Source: Ctena decussata (Eukaryota > Mollusca > Bivalvia > Lucinida > Lucinidae). Taken from it: a stretch of 64,000 nucleotides of DNA. This document shows positions 54,001 to 62,596 of the stretch, piece after piece. Both the position numbers and the translations under genes were made by a program. Every line of letters begins with the position of its first letter. Within the stretch, counting starts at the first letter, position 1. Below the pieces are notes generated by a model, which made no database searches, had not been told where the DNA came from, and was given only the letters and a program-made list of their open reading frames with translations. The stretch is from positions 112,757,842 to 112,821,841 of the forward strand of contig OZ022500.1 of NCBI GenBank assembly GCA_963989385.1. The letters run 5' to 3'.

Positions 54001-57000
54001 CAAACTTATAGAGGCAATGGAAAATTAGATGTTAGAAACAAAATAATTCAGATCTTCATAGCAGTGATTTGTTGAATAATATATTACCATTTAACAGTCA
54101 CTTGTAATTAGACATATCATTCTTGTCTCGCGCTCTTGATATGATCTACTTTATAACTGACATCAAACAGTGATATATTGCTCAACAATTCACTGTTAGA
54201 GCTGATCTATTTCTTAGCAATAAAACAATGGTTAACCATCACATTAAGATGAATTCTGTTTCCTTATGTTTTATCCACAGATGTTGGCGAGAATGTGCTA
54301 GATATTGCCAAATATAATGCTGATAATCAGATACATTTTAGAGATGACTGTCCAGGTTGTGTACTTGTTAAAGAATTAGACTGGTTTAAACCCATAAAAG
54401 GTCAGTTTTTTTAGTATTACAGTGCATCTAATGACTTCTCATGTTGTAATATTGATTCCAGTCCCCACATTTTTATACGCCCGTTTTGAAAAAAAACAGA
54501 CATATTATGTCGTGGCGCTGTCCATCCCCAAGTCCGTCTGTCTGTAAACATTCTTGTGCACGCCATAACTCAGTAACCATTTGGGATATCAACATGAAAT
54601 TTTGTAGGCATATGTATTAGGTAGGGGGAACGTGTCGCATATAAGAATGGTTGCTCCCCCTTCCTTGGTTTCAAAGTTATGCCCCTTTGATTGGTTTTTA
54701 CCCTACAAGTCTTGTGCGCGCCAGAACTAGATAACTGTTTTGGATATCTTCATGAAACTTCATAGCAATGTGTATGCAGTCCCAACGATGTTTCACGTAC
54801 AACAATGGTTGCTCTCCCTTTTTTCGTTTCTGAGTTATATCCCTTTTATTAGTTCTTTTTGGCTATTTTTGTGTATACTTATGTTGTACATACATTAACT
54901 CGGTAACTGTTTGGAATATTATCATGATGAAACTTTATAGCAATGTGCATGATCACAAGATCATATGTCGCATATAAGAATGGTTGCTCCCCGTTTCTTA
55001 ATTTTGGAGTAAACTCCCTTTCCTCCGTCTGTAAACATTCTTGTATGCACCATAACTCTGTAACCATTTGGGATATCTTCATGAAATTTTGTAGGCATAT
55101 GTAGTAGGTAGGGGGAATGTTTCACATACAAGAATGGTTGCTCTCTCTTCTTTAGTTTCCAAGTTATGCCCCTTTGATTGTTTTTTCCCTGCAGGTCTTG
55201 TTGGCACCATAACTAGATAATTTTTTGGGATATCTTCATGAAACTTCATAGCAATGTGTATGAAGTCCCAATGATGTGTGGCATACAACAGTGGTTGCTC
55301 TCCCTTTTTTTATTTCTGAGTTACATCCCTTTTATTAGTTCTTTTTGGCTATTTTTGTGTATACTTATGTTGTGCATACATTGACTCGTAACTGTTTGGA
55401 ATATTATCATGATGAAACTTCATAGCAATGTGCATGATCACAAGATGATGTGTCACATATAAGAATGGTTGCCCCCCCCCCCCCCCCCCCTCTTAATTTT
55501 AGAGTAACCTCCCTTTGATTATTATTTTTAGGGATTTCCATTCACTCCACATCTCCTTAACCCTTTGAAATATTAGAATAAAACTTTGTAGGAATGTGTG
55601 TAATAATGGGGCAATGTATCCTTAGCAAGAACCATGACTCTGGCTTGCTTACTGGATTATCTACCCATGCATAAATTTCCTTTATACTCTGTAACTCCTT
55701 AACCGTTTAGAATATTTTAACACAACTTTATGGAGATGTGTATATTATCAAGGGAATGTATTAGAACAAAGAATGGTATATCTAGTATATTTAGTTTATG
55801 AATTATCTCCCTTGTTTGTCTTTAGCATTACTCAACTTAGAAGCCACTTCACCTTGGAAGCTGATTTTGGTATACTAATAGTATATGATGTGTTAAATAA
55901 TGATGCCATCATTAATTAAAGTGTGGTTTCCCCTGTTTGTCTGCCTGTCTGTCCTTTTGTAAACAATCTTGTTCATTCTATAATTTCTTTATGACATTAA
56001 AACGAGTGTATTATGCTCAGCTTGCGAAGCCCTTGTTTTGACATGTCAAAGAAACATCAACATTTTAAGCTTGAAATTTAGTCTCTTGAAAAGACTTATG
56101 GCGGATGAGTACACTTTCAAGGGAAGCAACTTTGCGTTCATTTTTTCCTCCCTCCTAAAAGGGGTGTCTGCTCTTACAAGAAAGAATTTGCCCCCTTAGA
56201 AGCAGATTCTTCTGTTTTGCAGGAGTCCTGGCAAGATTAAACCCCATTTTGGAAAAAAGTTTCATTATCGAGGGGTCCAGGGAAGCAACAAAAAGTCACA
56301 AAAGTTGTCCACCTTTATATAAACAACTGGAAATTGGAGGGATACCCGCACACCTTAATAAAACTAGGCTGATATTTTGGTTCCTTTGGTTTGTTCCTTG
56401 CTTCCAAAGGAGTTTATTCATTTGGACAGACATACCTGAGCAAACAGGGTAGATTCATGTCAGCCTGTCCCATAGGAACAGTCTGATCAGTGATCAGGGT
56501 CTGCCCTATTTGCTGTTGTATAATATCTGGTGATAGGGCAAGTGAGCTGGCACAAATACAGAAATTAAAAAGGCTGCTGCAGATAAAGACATCCTAGACC
56601 CCTAGAGTGGGTTTTGGCCAAACTTATACAGATACATTATTAGCAGAAGGCAAGGAACTATGTAGGTTTTATTGACCTTGGTCCTACTTTCAAGGTCACA
56701 GGAGGACTCAGAATACTGAATTGTCTATAGCAATAACTTGTCTGCACTCAATCTCATGAACCTACTGAAGAGTTTTACCAAATAATTAGATAATTAGGAG
56801 GAACTTATTAGTTCATAAGATTTTGGTGACCTTGATGTTTCAAGGTTGACATACAGACACTATATGTACACGATTTTCTGAATATGACACTTTGGAGAAC
56901 GTGTTGATTGGGTAGGTGGGTGGGTGGTGGTGGAGGGTGAGGGGCGTAGTGCAGCGCAGTGCACTGCAGCGATGGATGGGTGGTGATATTTAGGGGGGGG

Positions 57001-60000
57001 GGGGGGTGCATTAGAATGCTTTGAACTGTATGCTGTTCCATCTGCAGTTGTCTGAAAAATTGAAGGATATTTAACTCAATTTTCATGTTTCAAATACTGT
57101 CAGAGATAATTACCATAATTGTTAAGGCATTGCAATATTTTGGGTAATTAAAATTTAAGTTTTACATTTTCAGCATCAGACAAGGTGAAACCCTATGGAT
57201 TGAGCCAAGAGGATGTTTCCCAGCTCTACAAGGCCCAAATTATAATTGCTGCTGATGGTATGTTAATTTATCATATGACTTCGCATCTGAGAGTGCAATA
57301 AAGCCATGCATTAAAAACGATAATTAGCTAGTGGATTAAATATGCAAATTACATTGTAACGTATGCGTTGACATCCATAAAAAACGTCAAGTTTTCAAAT
57401 GGCGAAATCGTGACTTTTAAGTGCAAAATTAAAATGCGAGTTTAGTGTCATATGGTAAATAGAATCCTGCATTCGTGCTCCTGTATTATTGAATTTATTA
57501 CTCCTACGGGAAAACTGATAAGATGCTTGGCATAGCCCTAGTTGTGGGTGCAATATAATACTGCAGTTCCCATATTCCTATACTTATTAGAGCCATCTGT
57601 TACAATGATCTGAAGAATGCATTAAAAGAAACATTTTTAACTGATAAACTTGCATCAGATTGAACTATTTTTGGTATGTATTTGTGTGTATTTCAAACAT
57701 CAACCGTTATTCATATCTCCAAATAAGCTAGGATTTGATGAGAATTCAGGGTAATATTGTTATTACTGTGTAAAATATATTAGGCACCCTAATTAGTGCT
57801 TACCATCCTTTTATCCTAATTTCAGTTATCTATGATAATGACAAAACAGATGCTTTCATAAACACTGTGATGTCATTGCTGTCCTCACCACCTAGTAAAA
57901 AGTTACTCATTGGTCTAGAGAAAAGGTAAGTGTTTATACTTATTTGCATGTACTGTAATTATACATACTGGGATATGTGAATCTGTTACTGCAAGCTTGC
58001 CAGTGATATAGCAAAGACAGAAAATTTGAAAAAGTTAGGTTATTTTAGAAATTGGTCTAGGCAATTTCCTATTATCAGAAAAGGGAAAAGTCAGAGCACT
58101 TTAAAGTAATCCCAGAGATTTGCTCTGAAAACAGCAGGTTTCGTGTTATATTGCAAATTCATGAAACTGACAGATGCGAAAATTAGGGAGTAACTTTCAT
58201 TTTTTTCCATTAATTTTTCTGTATAACTTTTGACAATAACAGAAAAAATCAAGATTAATGATCAGGCAGATAGTAATCAGAAAACTAAAAGGATTTACAA
58301 CCTTTCTGGAACCATGGGTCAGTTTTACCTCTGTATGCATTCATGAATGTTTGCAGCTATAGATAAATGCAAACATGTATGTACATTTAATTAAGAAATA
58401 GTTTCTTGCTTACAGTGATTCATTGCCAAATATATCACTGGTTGTTGGTCAGTTGTCAGTGAATATATCACGAGCGCAAAGAAGCGCTCGTGATATAATC
58501 ACTGACAACTGACTGACAACCAGTGATATATTGGGCAATAAATCACTTGTTAGTAAGAATCTGTTTCAATTCTAACACGCAAGAAATGACTAAAATGCAA
58601 GTGATTCCTTTAGGTTTTTCCAGTTTTTTACCATGATTATATGAAGAAATCCCACCAAAAACTTTGACTGTAATAGAGGCGTTTACATGTATTTGTAAGT
58701 TTTTGGTGCGAGAAAACGACGTTACACCGTCTATCTTCATGGAAATGAAAATTGACATCAACAAACGAATCAAAATGAAGTCCAAATGGCGTTAAATAAC
58801 ACTACCCAGTGATTTGTCATGCAATATATCACTAGATTTTACCATTGGCTATATAGCCGACCAGTGTTAGAATACCTGATTTAGTATCACCAGTGTTTGT
58901 ATTTATTAATGCAAGTTTGTTTTCACAGCTCAAACATTTCAGACTGGGTCATTTCAGACTGCCTTTTAAAGGGCAAATCATTTCTGACTGTTTTGTAAAA
59001 CACAAATTATTTCAGACTGGTATTCACCATTGAAGATTTGGATATTGCAAGTCCAGCATACAAGCACTTCAGAAGAAAGCTGAATGAATGTGTTGGAACA
59101 GTAGACAAAGACAAGGTTACCCTGCGAGTTGAGCAAATTTGGACTGATTTCCCACAGTATTTTTCTTATAACAGAATAAACCAGCTAGTAAGTACTATCA
59201 TTATCCCCCGCCGAAGGCGGATGGATATAGGTTTCTCCATGTCCCTCCGTCCGTCTGTCTGTCCGTCCGTCCGTCTGTCCGTCCGTCCGTCCGTCCGTCC
59301 GTCCGGAGCCATAACTAAGTAACCACTAGACGGAATTTCATGAAACTTAAAATAAATATATATCACTGTAACCCGCTGCGGCACATGAAGTTTCATCAGA
59401 CTGGCTTCAGTAATGCATGAGTTATTGCCCCTTTATTGACTAAATCTATGAAATGATCCATAACTAAGTAACCACTGAGCGGAATTTCTTGAAACTTAAT
59501 ATAAGTATATATCACTATAACGCGCTGCTGCACATGAAGTTTCATCAGACTGGCTTCAGTAATGCATGAGTTATTGCCCTTTAATTAACTTGAAATCAAT
59601 GAAATGAGCCTTAACTAAGTAACCACTCGGCAGAATTTCATGAAACTTAAAATAAATATATATCACTATGATGTGCTGATGCACATGAAGTTTCCTCTGA
59701 CTGGATTCAGTAATGCATGAGTTATTGCCCTTTAATTCACCCGCCCATCCTTCTGTCTGTCCATCCGGAGCCATAACTAAGTAACCACAGGACGGAATTT
59801 CTTGAAATTTAAAATAAATATATATCACTATAACACGCTGCGGCACATGAAGTTTCAGCAGACTAGCTGCAGTAATGCATGAGTTATTGCCCCTTTATTG
59901 GCTTAAAATCAATGAAATGAGCCATAACTAAGTAACTACTGAGCGGAATTTCTTGAACTTAAAATAAGTATATATCACTATAACGTGCTGTGGCACATAA

Positions 60001-62180
60001 AGTTTCATCAGACTAGTTTCAGTAATGCATGAGTTATTGCCCTTTAATTAACTTGAAATCAATGAAATGAGCTGTAACTAAGTAACCAATGGGCAGAATT
60101 TCATGAAACTTAAAATAAATATATATCACTATAATTTGCTGATGCACATGAAGTTTCCTCTGACTGGATTCAGTAATGCATGAGTTATTGCCCTTTAATT
60201 GACTTAAAATTAGTGAAATGAGGCATAAACAAGTAACCAATACTTCATGAAATTTAAACTGAATAATTATGTATCACCATAAAGTGGATATGCAAATAAA
60301 GTTTCATCAGAATGGCATCAAAAGTGCATGAATTATTGCCCTTGGATCAGTGCGAGATTGCCATTTCCAGCCATAACTAACTTATCAATGAATAGAATTC
60401 TATGAAAATCATACAAAATATGTATCACCATAACACATTGGTACATCTAATAGTTTGTCAGAATTGCTTCAGTAAGCAATGAGTTATTACCCTTGAATTG
60501 GCTTAAAATCAACAAATTGAGTCATAACTAAGTAACCAATAAATGGAATTTCATGACACTTATAATAATTATATATTGCTATGACAAGGCAGTGCACATT
60601 AAGTTTTGTCATAATCTCTTCAGTAGTGCATGATTTAATGCCCTTGAATTGATTTAAAATCCACAAATTAGCCATTAGTAGGGTGCTAACAAACAAAATT
60701 CCTTTTAACCGAATTTAAAATGTATCATTATAGTGCAGTGATGCTGAGGCAAGTTTTTAAGAAGAACAGCTCCAGCTTATGCCTTACTTATCCCAGAGAT
60801 ATTGCCCTTGATTTTATGTACAATCCACAAGTTCAGCCTCCTAAGTAACCAGTGAAAAATTTTTTATGAAACTTAAAATTTTATGAAACTTAAAACAACC
60901 ATAAACAAATCAAGGCCACTTTGGCGGGGGATATAAATTCACCGAATTTGCTTGTTGATCTAAATATTGAGACATTTTAACTAACTTCATTTTTTTTTCT
61001 CCTAAAATCTATTAAACAAGCAGATCTTATGTGTCAAATCCTTAGTAACTACATCTCCCAGTGCATAGGGAGGGTAGCAAATATCTTAAAACTTTCAGGG
61101 ATTTTACTTTAGCATTGTCTCTGTAGTGCCAGATGAGTGTGAGGGTTTTGAGTTCACAACAAACCAACAGGGATCTGTTATGTCATGCAGGGTCTTGGAT
61201 GAAGAATGGGCTTTTAGCAATCACTTAACCTCAGAAGTCCAGCCTCTAGCAGTTTCCACCAAAATGGTGGAGACTGCTAGAAGCTGGACTTCTGAGGTTA
61301 AGTGAAACAACTAATGTGAAACAACAAAGTGAAACAAGTAATGTGACTTTCTGTTTACTTCCCTGTAGGAAGAAGCCCATCCAAATGGGGTCTACTTTTA
61401 AACAAAAGAATTTGCTCTTAATGAAGCAAATTATTTCCCTTAAATGTTGACCTCTTTAAGAAAGAATTAACTTCTGGAGGAAAAAATCTTTCCTTCAAAA
61501 GTGGACCACCATTGAGAAGGGAGGCAAAAATGAAAATGATAGATTAACTTCAGGTATTTCAGTCCAAATGTTCGGGTAAAAATGTTATTATTAAATAATG
61601 CACAATCTTTGGTACCTATTTATTTTTCACAGTTTATTCATCACAGTATACTCGATGTTTCGGCTCATTAAAGCCTTTATCAAGAAGGTTTATTTGTCTT
61701 TCAACCCTTTATTGTCTTCATATTGCTGATGTACACCATTTTGAATAGCTTCTTTCAATCCTATATTGTCTTCATATTTCTGATGTACACCATTTTGAAT
61801 AGCTCTTTTCAATCCTACATTGTCTTCATATTTCTGATGTCCACCATTTTGAACAGTTTTGTTAAAACTATTCAAAATGGTAACAAAACTATTCAAAATG
61901 GTGGACATCAGAAATACCAAGAAGATGTAGGATTGAAAGAAAAAATTGCTGATGTCTACCATTTTGAATAGTATTGTTAAAACTATTCAGAATGTTGGAC
62001 ACCAGCAATATGAAGACAATTTAGGATTGAAAGAAAAAACTCTTCTTGATCAAGGCTTTGATTTAATAGCCAAAACGTCGAGTATAATGTGATGAATAAA
62101 CTGTGAAAAATAAAAATGTTATTGTTTGTCATGTTTTATAGGAGCTATGGTTAGTTGAAACAACCTATGCAGATACTTGA
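44965..62180 (+). CDS. METTL22: methyltransferase-like protein 22, ten coding exons
   Basis: Exons 44965-45034, 45749-45909 (or its duplicate 46347-46507), 47602-47785, 48861-48901, 51220-51364, 54281-54400, 57174-57257, 57826-57925, 59016-59187 and 62142-62180 join in phase to 371 codons plus stop (human about 404). Human METTL22 is a nuclear/nucleolar lysine methyltransferase reported to act on KIN17 (family knowledge). Visible: MDEVLSDVHVY start, as in human; DEDGDL-like VDKDGDL; VGKQVWLGALLLCDYI; SAM-binding motif I DLGAGTGL (178-185); ELDWFKP; the AADVIYDND region (266-274) that follows motif II in this class; LIGLEKR; FTIEDLDIASPAYKHF; ELW near the end. Introns are rich in repeats. AATAAA at 62362-62367 is a candidate poly(A) signal. 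Confidence 0.92.
45316..45340. repeat. poly-G run
   Basis: Twenty-five consecutive G. Such runs are error-prone in sequencing and assembly, which matters for the neighbouring duplication. Confidence 0.9.
45749..45909 (+). CDS. METTL22: METTL22 exon 2, first copy
   Basis: Acceptor TTTTTTCCCAG, donor TCA|GTAATT. Codes TRFEFYLPISQETIYKRDSI and an acidic Ser/Glu stretch. The length of 161 bases takes phase 1 to phase 0, matching exons 1 and 3. An identical-looking copy follows 598 bases later. Confidence 0.8.
46347..46507 (+). CDS. METTL22: METTL22 exon 2, duplicate copy
   Basis: Same exon, acceptor and donor as 45749-45909. Because 161 is not a multiple of three, including both copies would shift the frame and reach a stop within about 21 codons, so at most one can be used in a functional transcript. 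Confidence 0.75.
46577..46670. repeat. small foldback, GGACACCTAAAA family, copy 1
   Basis: GGGACACCTAAAAGAATTAA and TTCCATTTG mirrored by AAATGGAAAATTAACG and TTTTAGGTGTTCC. Two further copies at 49068-49150 and 63058-63145. Confidence 0.75.
46677..46722. repeat. GT microsatellite merging into poly-G
   Basis: GTGTGTGT with one interruption followed by 16 or so G, in METTL22 intron 2. Confidence 0.9.
47304..47540. mobile_element. palindromic MITE, TGAGCCGCGACA family, copy 5 (METTL22 intron 2)
   Basis: TGAGCTGCAACACG and AACAACAAAGTGGCATGTGC on the left; GCCACTTTGTTGTTTTTG on the right. Ends 62 bases before exon 3. Confidence 0.8.
47602..47785 (+). CDS. METTL22: METTL22 exon 3
   Basis: Acceptor AATATTCAG, donor CTGA|GTATGT. 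Codes ITVDKDGDLVLERNSGG, a Ser/Glu-rich linker and AVHKRRHDGMELNFITL. Confidence 0.88.
47893..48455. mobile_element. 563 bp MITE with perfect 27 bp terminal inverted repeats (METTL22 intron 3)
   Basis: ATACTGTAAAACACTTATAT + TTGGCGG on the left is mirrored exactly on the right. If the outer TA is the target duplication, the termini are CTGTAAAACAC, as expected of a Tc1/mariner-like MITE (inference). Inside are a CTTT-rich tract (48304-48358) and repeated CCGCCAAA blocks. No transposase. Confidence 0.85.
48861..48901 (+). CDS. METTL22: METTL22 exon 4 (41 bases)
   Basis: Acceptor TTTATTTCAG, donor ACAG|GTATAA. Codes HSLATELDQVGKQ, which aligns with the human segment before VW-GALLL. Too short to be seen as an open frame by itself. 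Confidence 0.88.
49068..49150. repeat. small foldback, GGACACCTAAAA family, copy 2
   Basis: AATAATTTTCCATTTG mirrored by CATATGGAAAATTAATTG, ending AGGGCACCCAATATTTAAGC. Confidence 0.7.
49204..49378. mobile_element. foldback MITE, AGAGCTCTAGATAAG family, decayed copy (METTL22 intron 4)
   Basis: CAGAGCTCCAGATAGAGGGG, GATAATTAGGG, GTATGTTGTGA and TTATCATCAAATACTCC survive; the central CATCTGAACCGTCTC palindrome is lost. Confidence 0.65.
49409..50552 (+). mobile_element. Helitron-like tandem-repeat element, family AGCTCACCTGAA (METTL22 intron 4)
   Basis: 5' end: hairpin AGCTCACCTGAA / TTCAGGAAGAGCT, then GGCGTCCGCATCCGCGTCGG. Body: four or five units of about 165 bp with TTGGATTGGATGTTTTGGTT and CCTTGATGTCAAGGTCATGG. 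3' end: hairpin GCTGTCAGGTGACAGC containing the inverted AGGTGA, then terminal CTTG (50549-50552) before T. Same strand as the gene. Confidence 0.82.
50711..50947. mobile_element. palindromic MITE, TGAGCCGCGACA family, copy 6 (METTL22 intron 4)
   Basis: Complete: TGAGCCGCAACACGAGAAAA and TTTTCTTGTGTAGCGGCTCA, inner CAGCCTGGGCATCCGCCC and its mirror. Confidence 0.87.
50965..51200. mobile_element. MITE, GAATGGGTACA family, copy 5, abutting METTL22 exon 5
   Basis: AAATTCTGTGACTTTTTG, AGGGAAGTTTGCTAC and CCCCTGAAAGTGTATTCATT. Ends about 20 bases before the exon 5 acceptor, so the branch point region probably lies in or at the edge of the element. Confidence 0.72.
51220..51364 (+). CDS. METTL22: METTL22 exon 5 with SAM-binding motif I
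   Basis: Acceptor CCTGTTACAG, donor ACAG|GTAAGT. Codes VWLGALLLCDYIIYKGGELR, DLGAGTGL and TSIVAALFAKAVYCT. Its last 64 bases and donor are the source of the adjoining minisatellite. A MITE ends about 20 bases before the exon. Confidence 0.93.
51301..53880 (+). repeat. minisatellite derived from METTL22 exon 5 and its 5' splice site
   Basis: About 35 units. The first is the exon itself (51301-51364 plus donor). The next ones, up to about 52100, are 66-67 bp and diverged; from about 52400 to 53400 they are 75 bp and highly uniform, the extra bases being a small duplication of AGCTGTCT. Each keeps GGTCTCACCAGTATTG, TGGCTGCCCTGTTTACTGAA and a GTAGGTTCTGGTAC junction where the exon donor GTAAGTTC stood. 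The 75 bp period gives long minus-strand frames of 25-residue repeats (52169-52808), which are not genes. Confidence 0.92.
54281..54400 (+). CDS. METTL22: METTL22 exon 6
   Basis: Acceptor TTTATCCACAG, donor AAAG|GTCAGT. Codes DVGENVLDIAKYNADNQ and VLVKELDWFKPIK. Confidence 0.92.
54475..56035 (+). mobile_element. Helitron-like tandem-repeat element, family ATACGCCCG, copy 2 (METTL22 intron 6)
   Basis: 5' hairpin ATACGCCCGTTTT / AACAGACATAT, then short GTCCGTCTGTCTG. Body: about seven units of 180 bp with AGAATGGTTGCTCCCC and AAGTTATGCCCCTTTGATTG. 3' end: AAAACGAGTGTAT (55999-56011), hairpin GCTTGCGAAGC, terminal CTTG (56032-56035) before T. A run of 19 C sits at 55472-55490. Starts 74 bases after exon 6. 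Confidence 0.82.
56100..56365. mobile_element. MITE, GAATGGGTACA family, copy 6 (METTL22 intron 6)
   Basis: GAGTACACTTTCAAGGGAAG, GAAAGAATTTGCCCCC, AGTCACAAAAGTTGTCC and the end ACCCGCACACC. Confidence 0.7.
56993..57006. repeat. poly-G run in METTL22 intron 6
   Basis: Fourteen G, downstream of a GTGGTGGAGGG-rich stretch (56912-56945). Confidence 0.85.
57174..57257 (+). CDS. METTL22: METTL22 exon 7
   Basis: Acceptor ACATTTTCAG, donor GATG|GTATGT. Codes LSQEDVSQLYKAQIIIAAD. A MITE starts 5-10 bases after the donor. Confidence 0.92.
57262..57545. mobile_element. MITE, TTTATCATATGAC family, 3'-truncated copy 3 (METTL22 intron 7)
   Basis: Starts TTAATTTATCATATGACTTC directly after the exon 7 donor and contains GCAATAAAGCCATGCATTAA. 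Breaks off inside the palindrome centre (GATGCTTGGCATAGCCC). Confidence 0.8.
57826..57925 (+). CDS. METTL22: METTL22 exon 8
   Basis: Acceptor CTAATTTCAG, donor AAAG|GTAAGT. Codes VIYDNDKTDAFINTVMSLL and LLIGLEK. Confidence 0.92.
58412..58549. repeat. large hairpin in METTL22 intron 8
   Basis: Arms of about 65 bp with roughly six mismatches. Outer ACAGTGATTCATTGCC mirrors GGGCAATAAATCACTTG; the core TATATCACGAGCGC mirrors GCGCTCGTGATATA across a 6-base loop. Related half-sites occur at 54125-54205 and 58808-58835. Confidence 0.85.
58930..59020 (+). promoter_or_regulatory. reiterated 3' splice site motif before METTL22 exon 9
   Basis: ATTTCAGACTG occurs at about 58936, 58951 and 59010, with a mutated ATTTCTGACTG near 58980. 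The last is the acceptor that keeps the frame; the others are potential competing acceptors. Confidence 0.6.
59016..59187 (+). CDS. METTL22: METTL22 exon 9
   Basis: Acceptor AATTATTTCAG chosen because it alone gives the in-frame REL: EKR-LVFTIEDLDIASPAY. Donor CTA|GTAAGT; a Helitron-like element starts 14 bases after it. Similar ATTTCAGACTG acceptors lie just upstream. Confidence 0.9.
59202..60954 (+). mobile_element. Helitron-like tandem-repeat element, family TATCCCCCGCC (METTL22 intron 9)
   Basis: 5' hairpin TATCCCCCGCC / GGCGGATGGATA, then a long CCGT/CTGT microsatellite (59243-59306). Body: about ten units of 155 bp with GCCATAACTAAGTAACCACT and GTAATGCATGAGTTATTGCC. 3' end: TTGGCGGGGGATA (60921-60933), hairpin AAATTCACCGAATTT, terminal CTTG (60951-60954) before T. 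Confidence 0.85.
61222..61304. repeat. strong 83-base hairpin in METTL22 intron 9
   Basis: Two 40-base arms with only two mismatches and a 3-base loop (AAA). Arms begin CACTTAACCTCAGAAGTCCA and end mirrored. It resembles either a tiny MITE or a hairpin RNA precursor; no other copy was found in the window. Confidence 0.85.
61325..61556. mobile_element. MITE, GAATGGGTACA family, copy 7 (METTL22 intron 9)
   Basis: GTGACTTTCTGTTTACTTCC, AAAAGAATTTGCTC and GAGAAGGGAGGCAAAAATG. The tail is diverged. Confidence 0.7.
61618..62112. mobile_element. foldback element with tandem 60 bp arms (METTL22 intron 9)
   Basis: Outer arms: TTTTTCACAGTTTATTCATC mirrored by GATGAATAAACTGTGAAAAA. Next: a block GAGCCGAAACATCGAGTATA (minus strand) / AGCCAAAACGTCGAGTATA. 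Inner arms: tandem units with CATTTTGAATAG and TTCAATCCTA. The paired GGCT-N-AGCC-GAAAC block is reminiscent of the terminal repeats of Penelope-like elements; that link is tentative. Ends 30 bases before exon 10. Confidence 0.7.
62142..62180 (+). CDS. METTL22: METTL22 exon 10 (last coding)
   Basis: Acceptor ATGTTTTATAG. Codes ELWLVETTYADT and stop TGA; human ends ELWKIIAEPVT. Enters in phase 0 as exon 9 requires. Confidence 0.85.
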   Translation, partial: ELWLVETTYADT

Positions 62181-62596
62181 CGCTTTTCCAGTTAAGAGCT
62201 AATTCGGTTCTGGCGTGATACTAAATGCTCATAGCCGCTGAGTAATTGGATAACTCTCAAACACCTATCATGAGCCAAGATGATATGCTGTAATAGTGTG
62301 GATGGAGAAATGGGACAATTGAGAAGAAGATCATGGACAGAAAAATCAAGAAGATCATGGAAATAAAAATAAGAAATTCAATGATGGGAAAGCAGGGAGA
62401 ATTAGGAAATCCTGGATATGACATCATCACTGTCAGTTTGGCAGATATTTTACTCTTGATAAACTTTGTAGTGTGATATCAGTTCGCACTTGAGTCCAAA
62501 ACCTACTGAACTATGAAAATATCCAGTGACACACAGGTCGTAATTCCTCCAGATATGATGCTTTGGCTAGGTTCAGCTGCAATTACATGCTGCTTA
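62181..62596 (+). other. METTL22 3' untranslated region and flank
   Basis: AATAAA at 62362-62367 is the only poly(A)-like signal noticed near the stop. No further coding sequence recognised. Confidence 0.4.
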
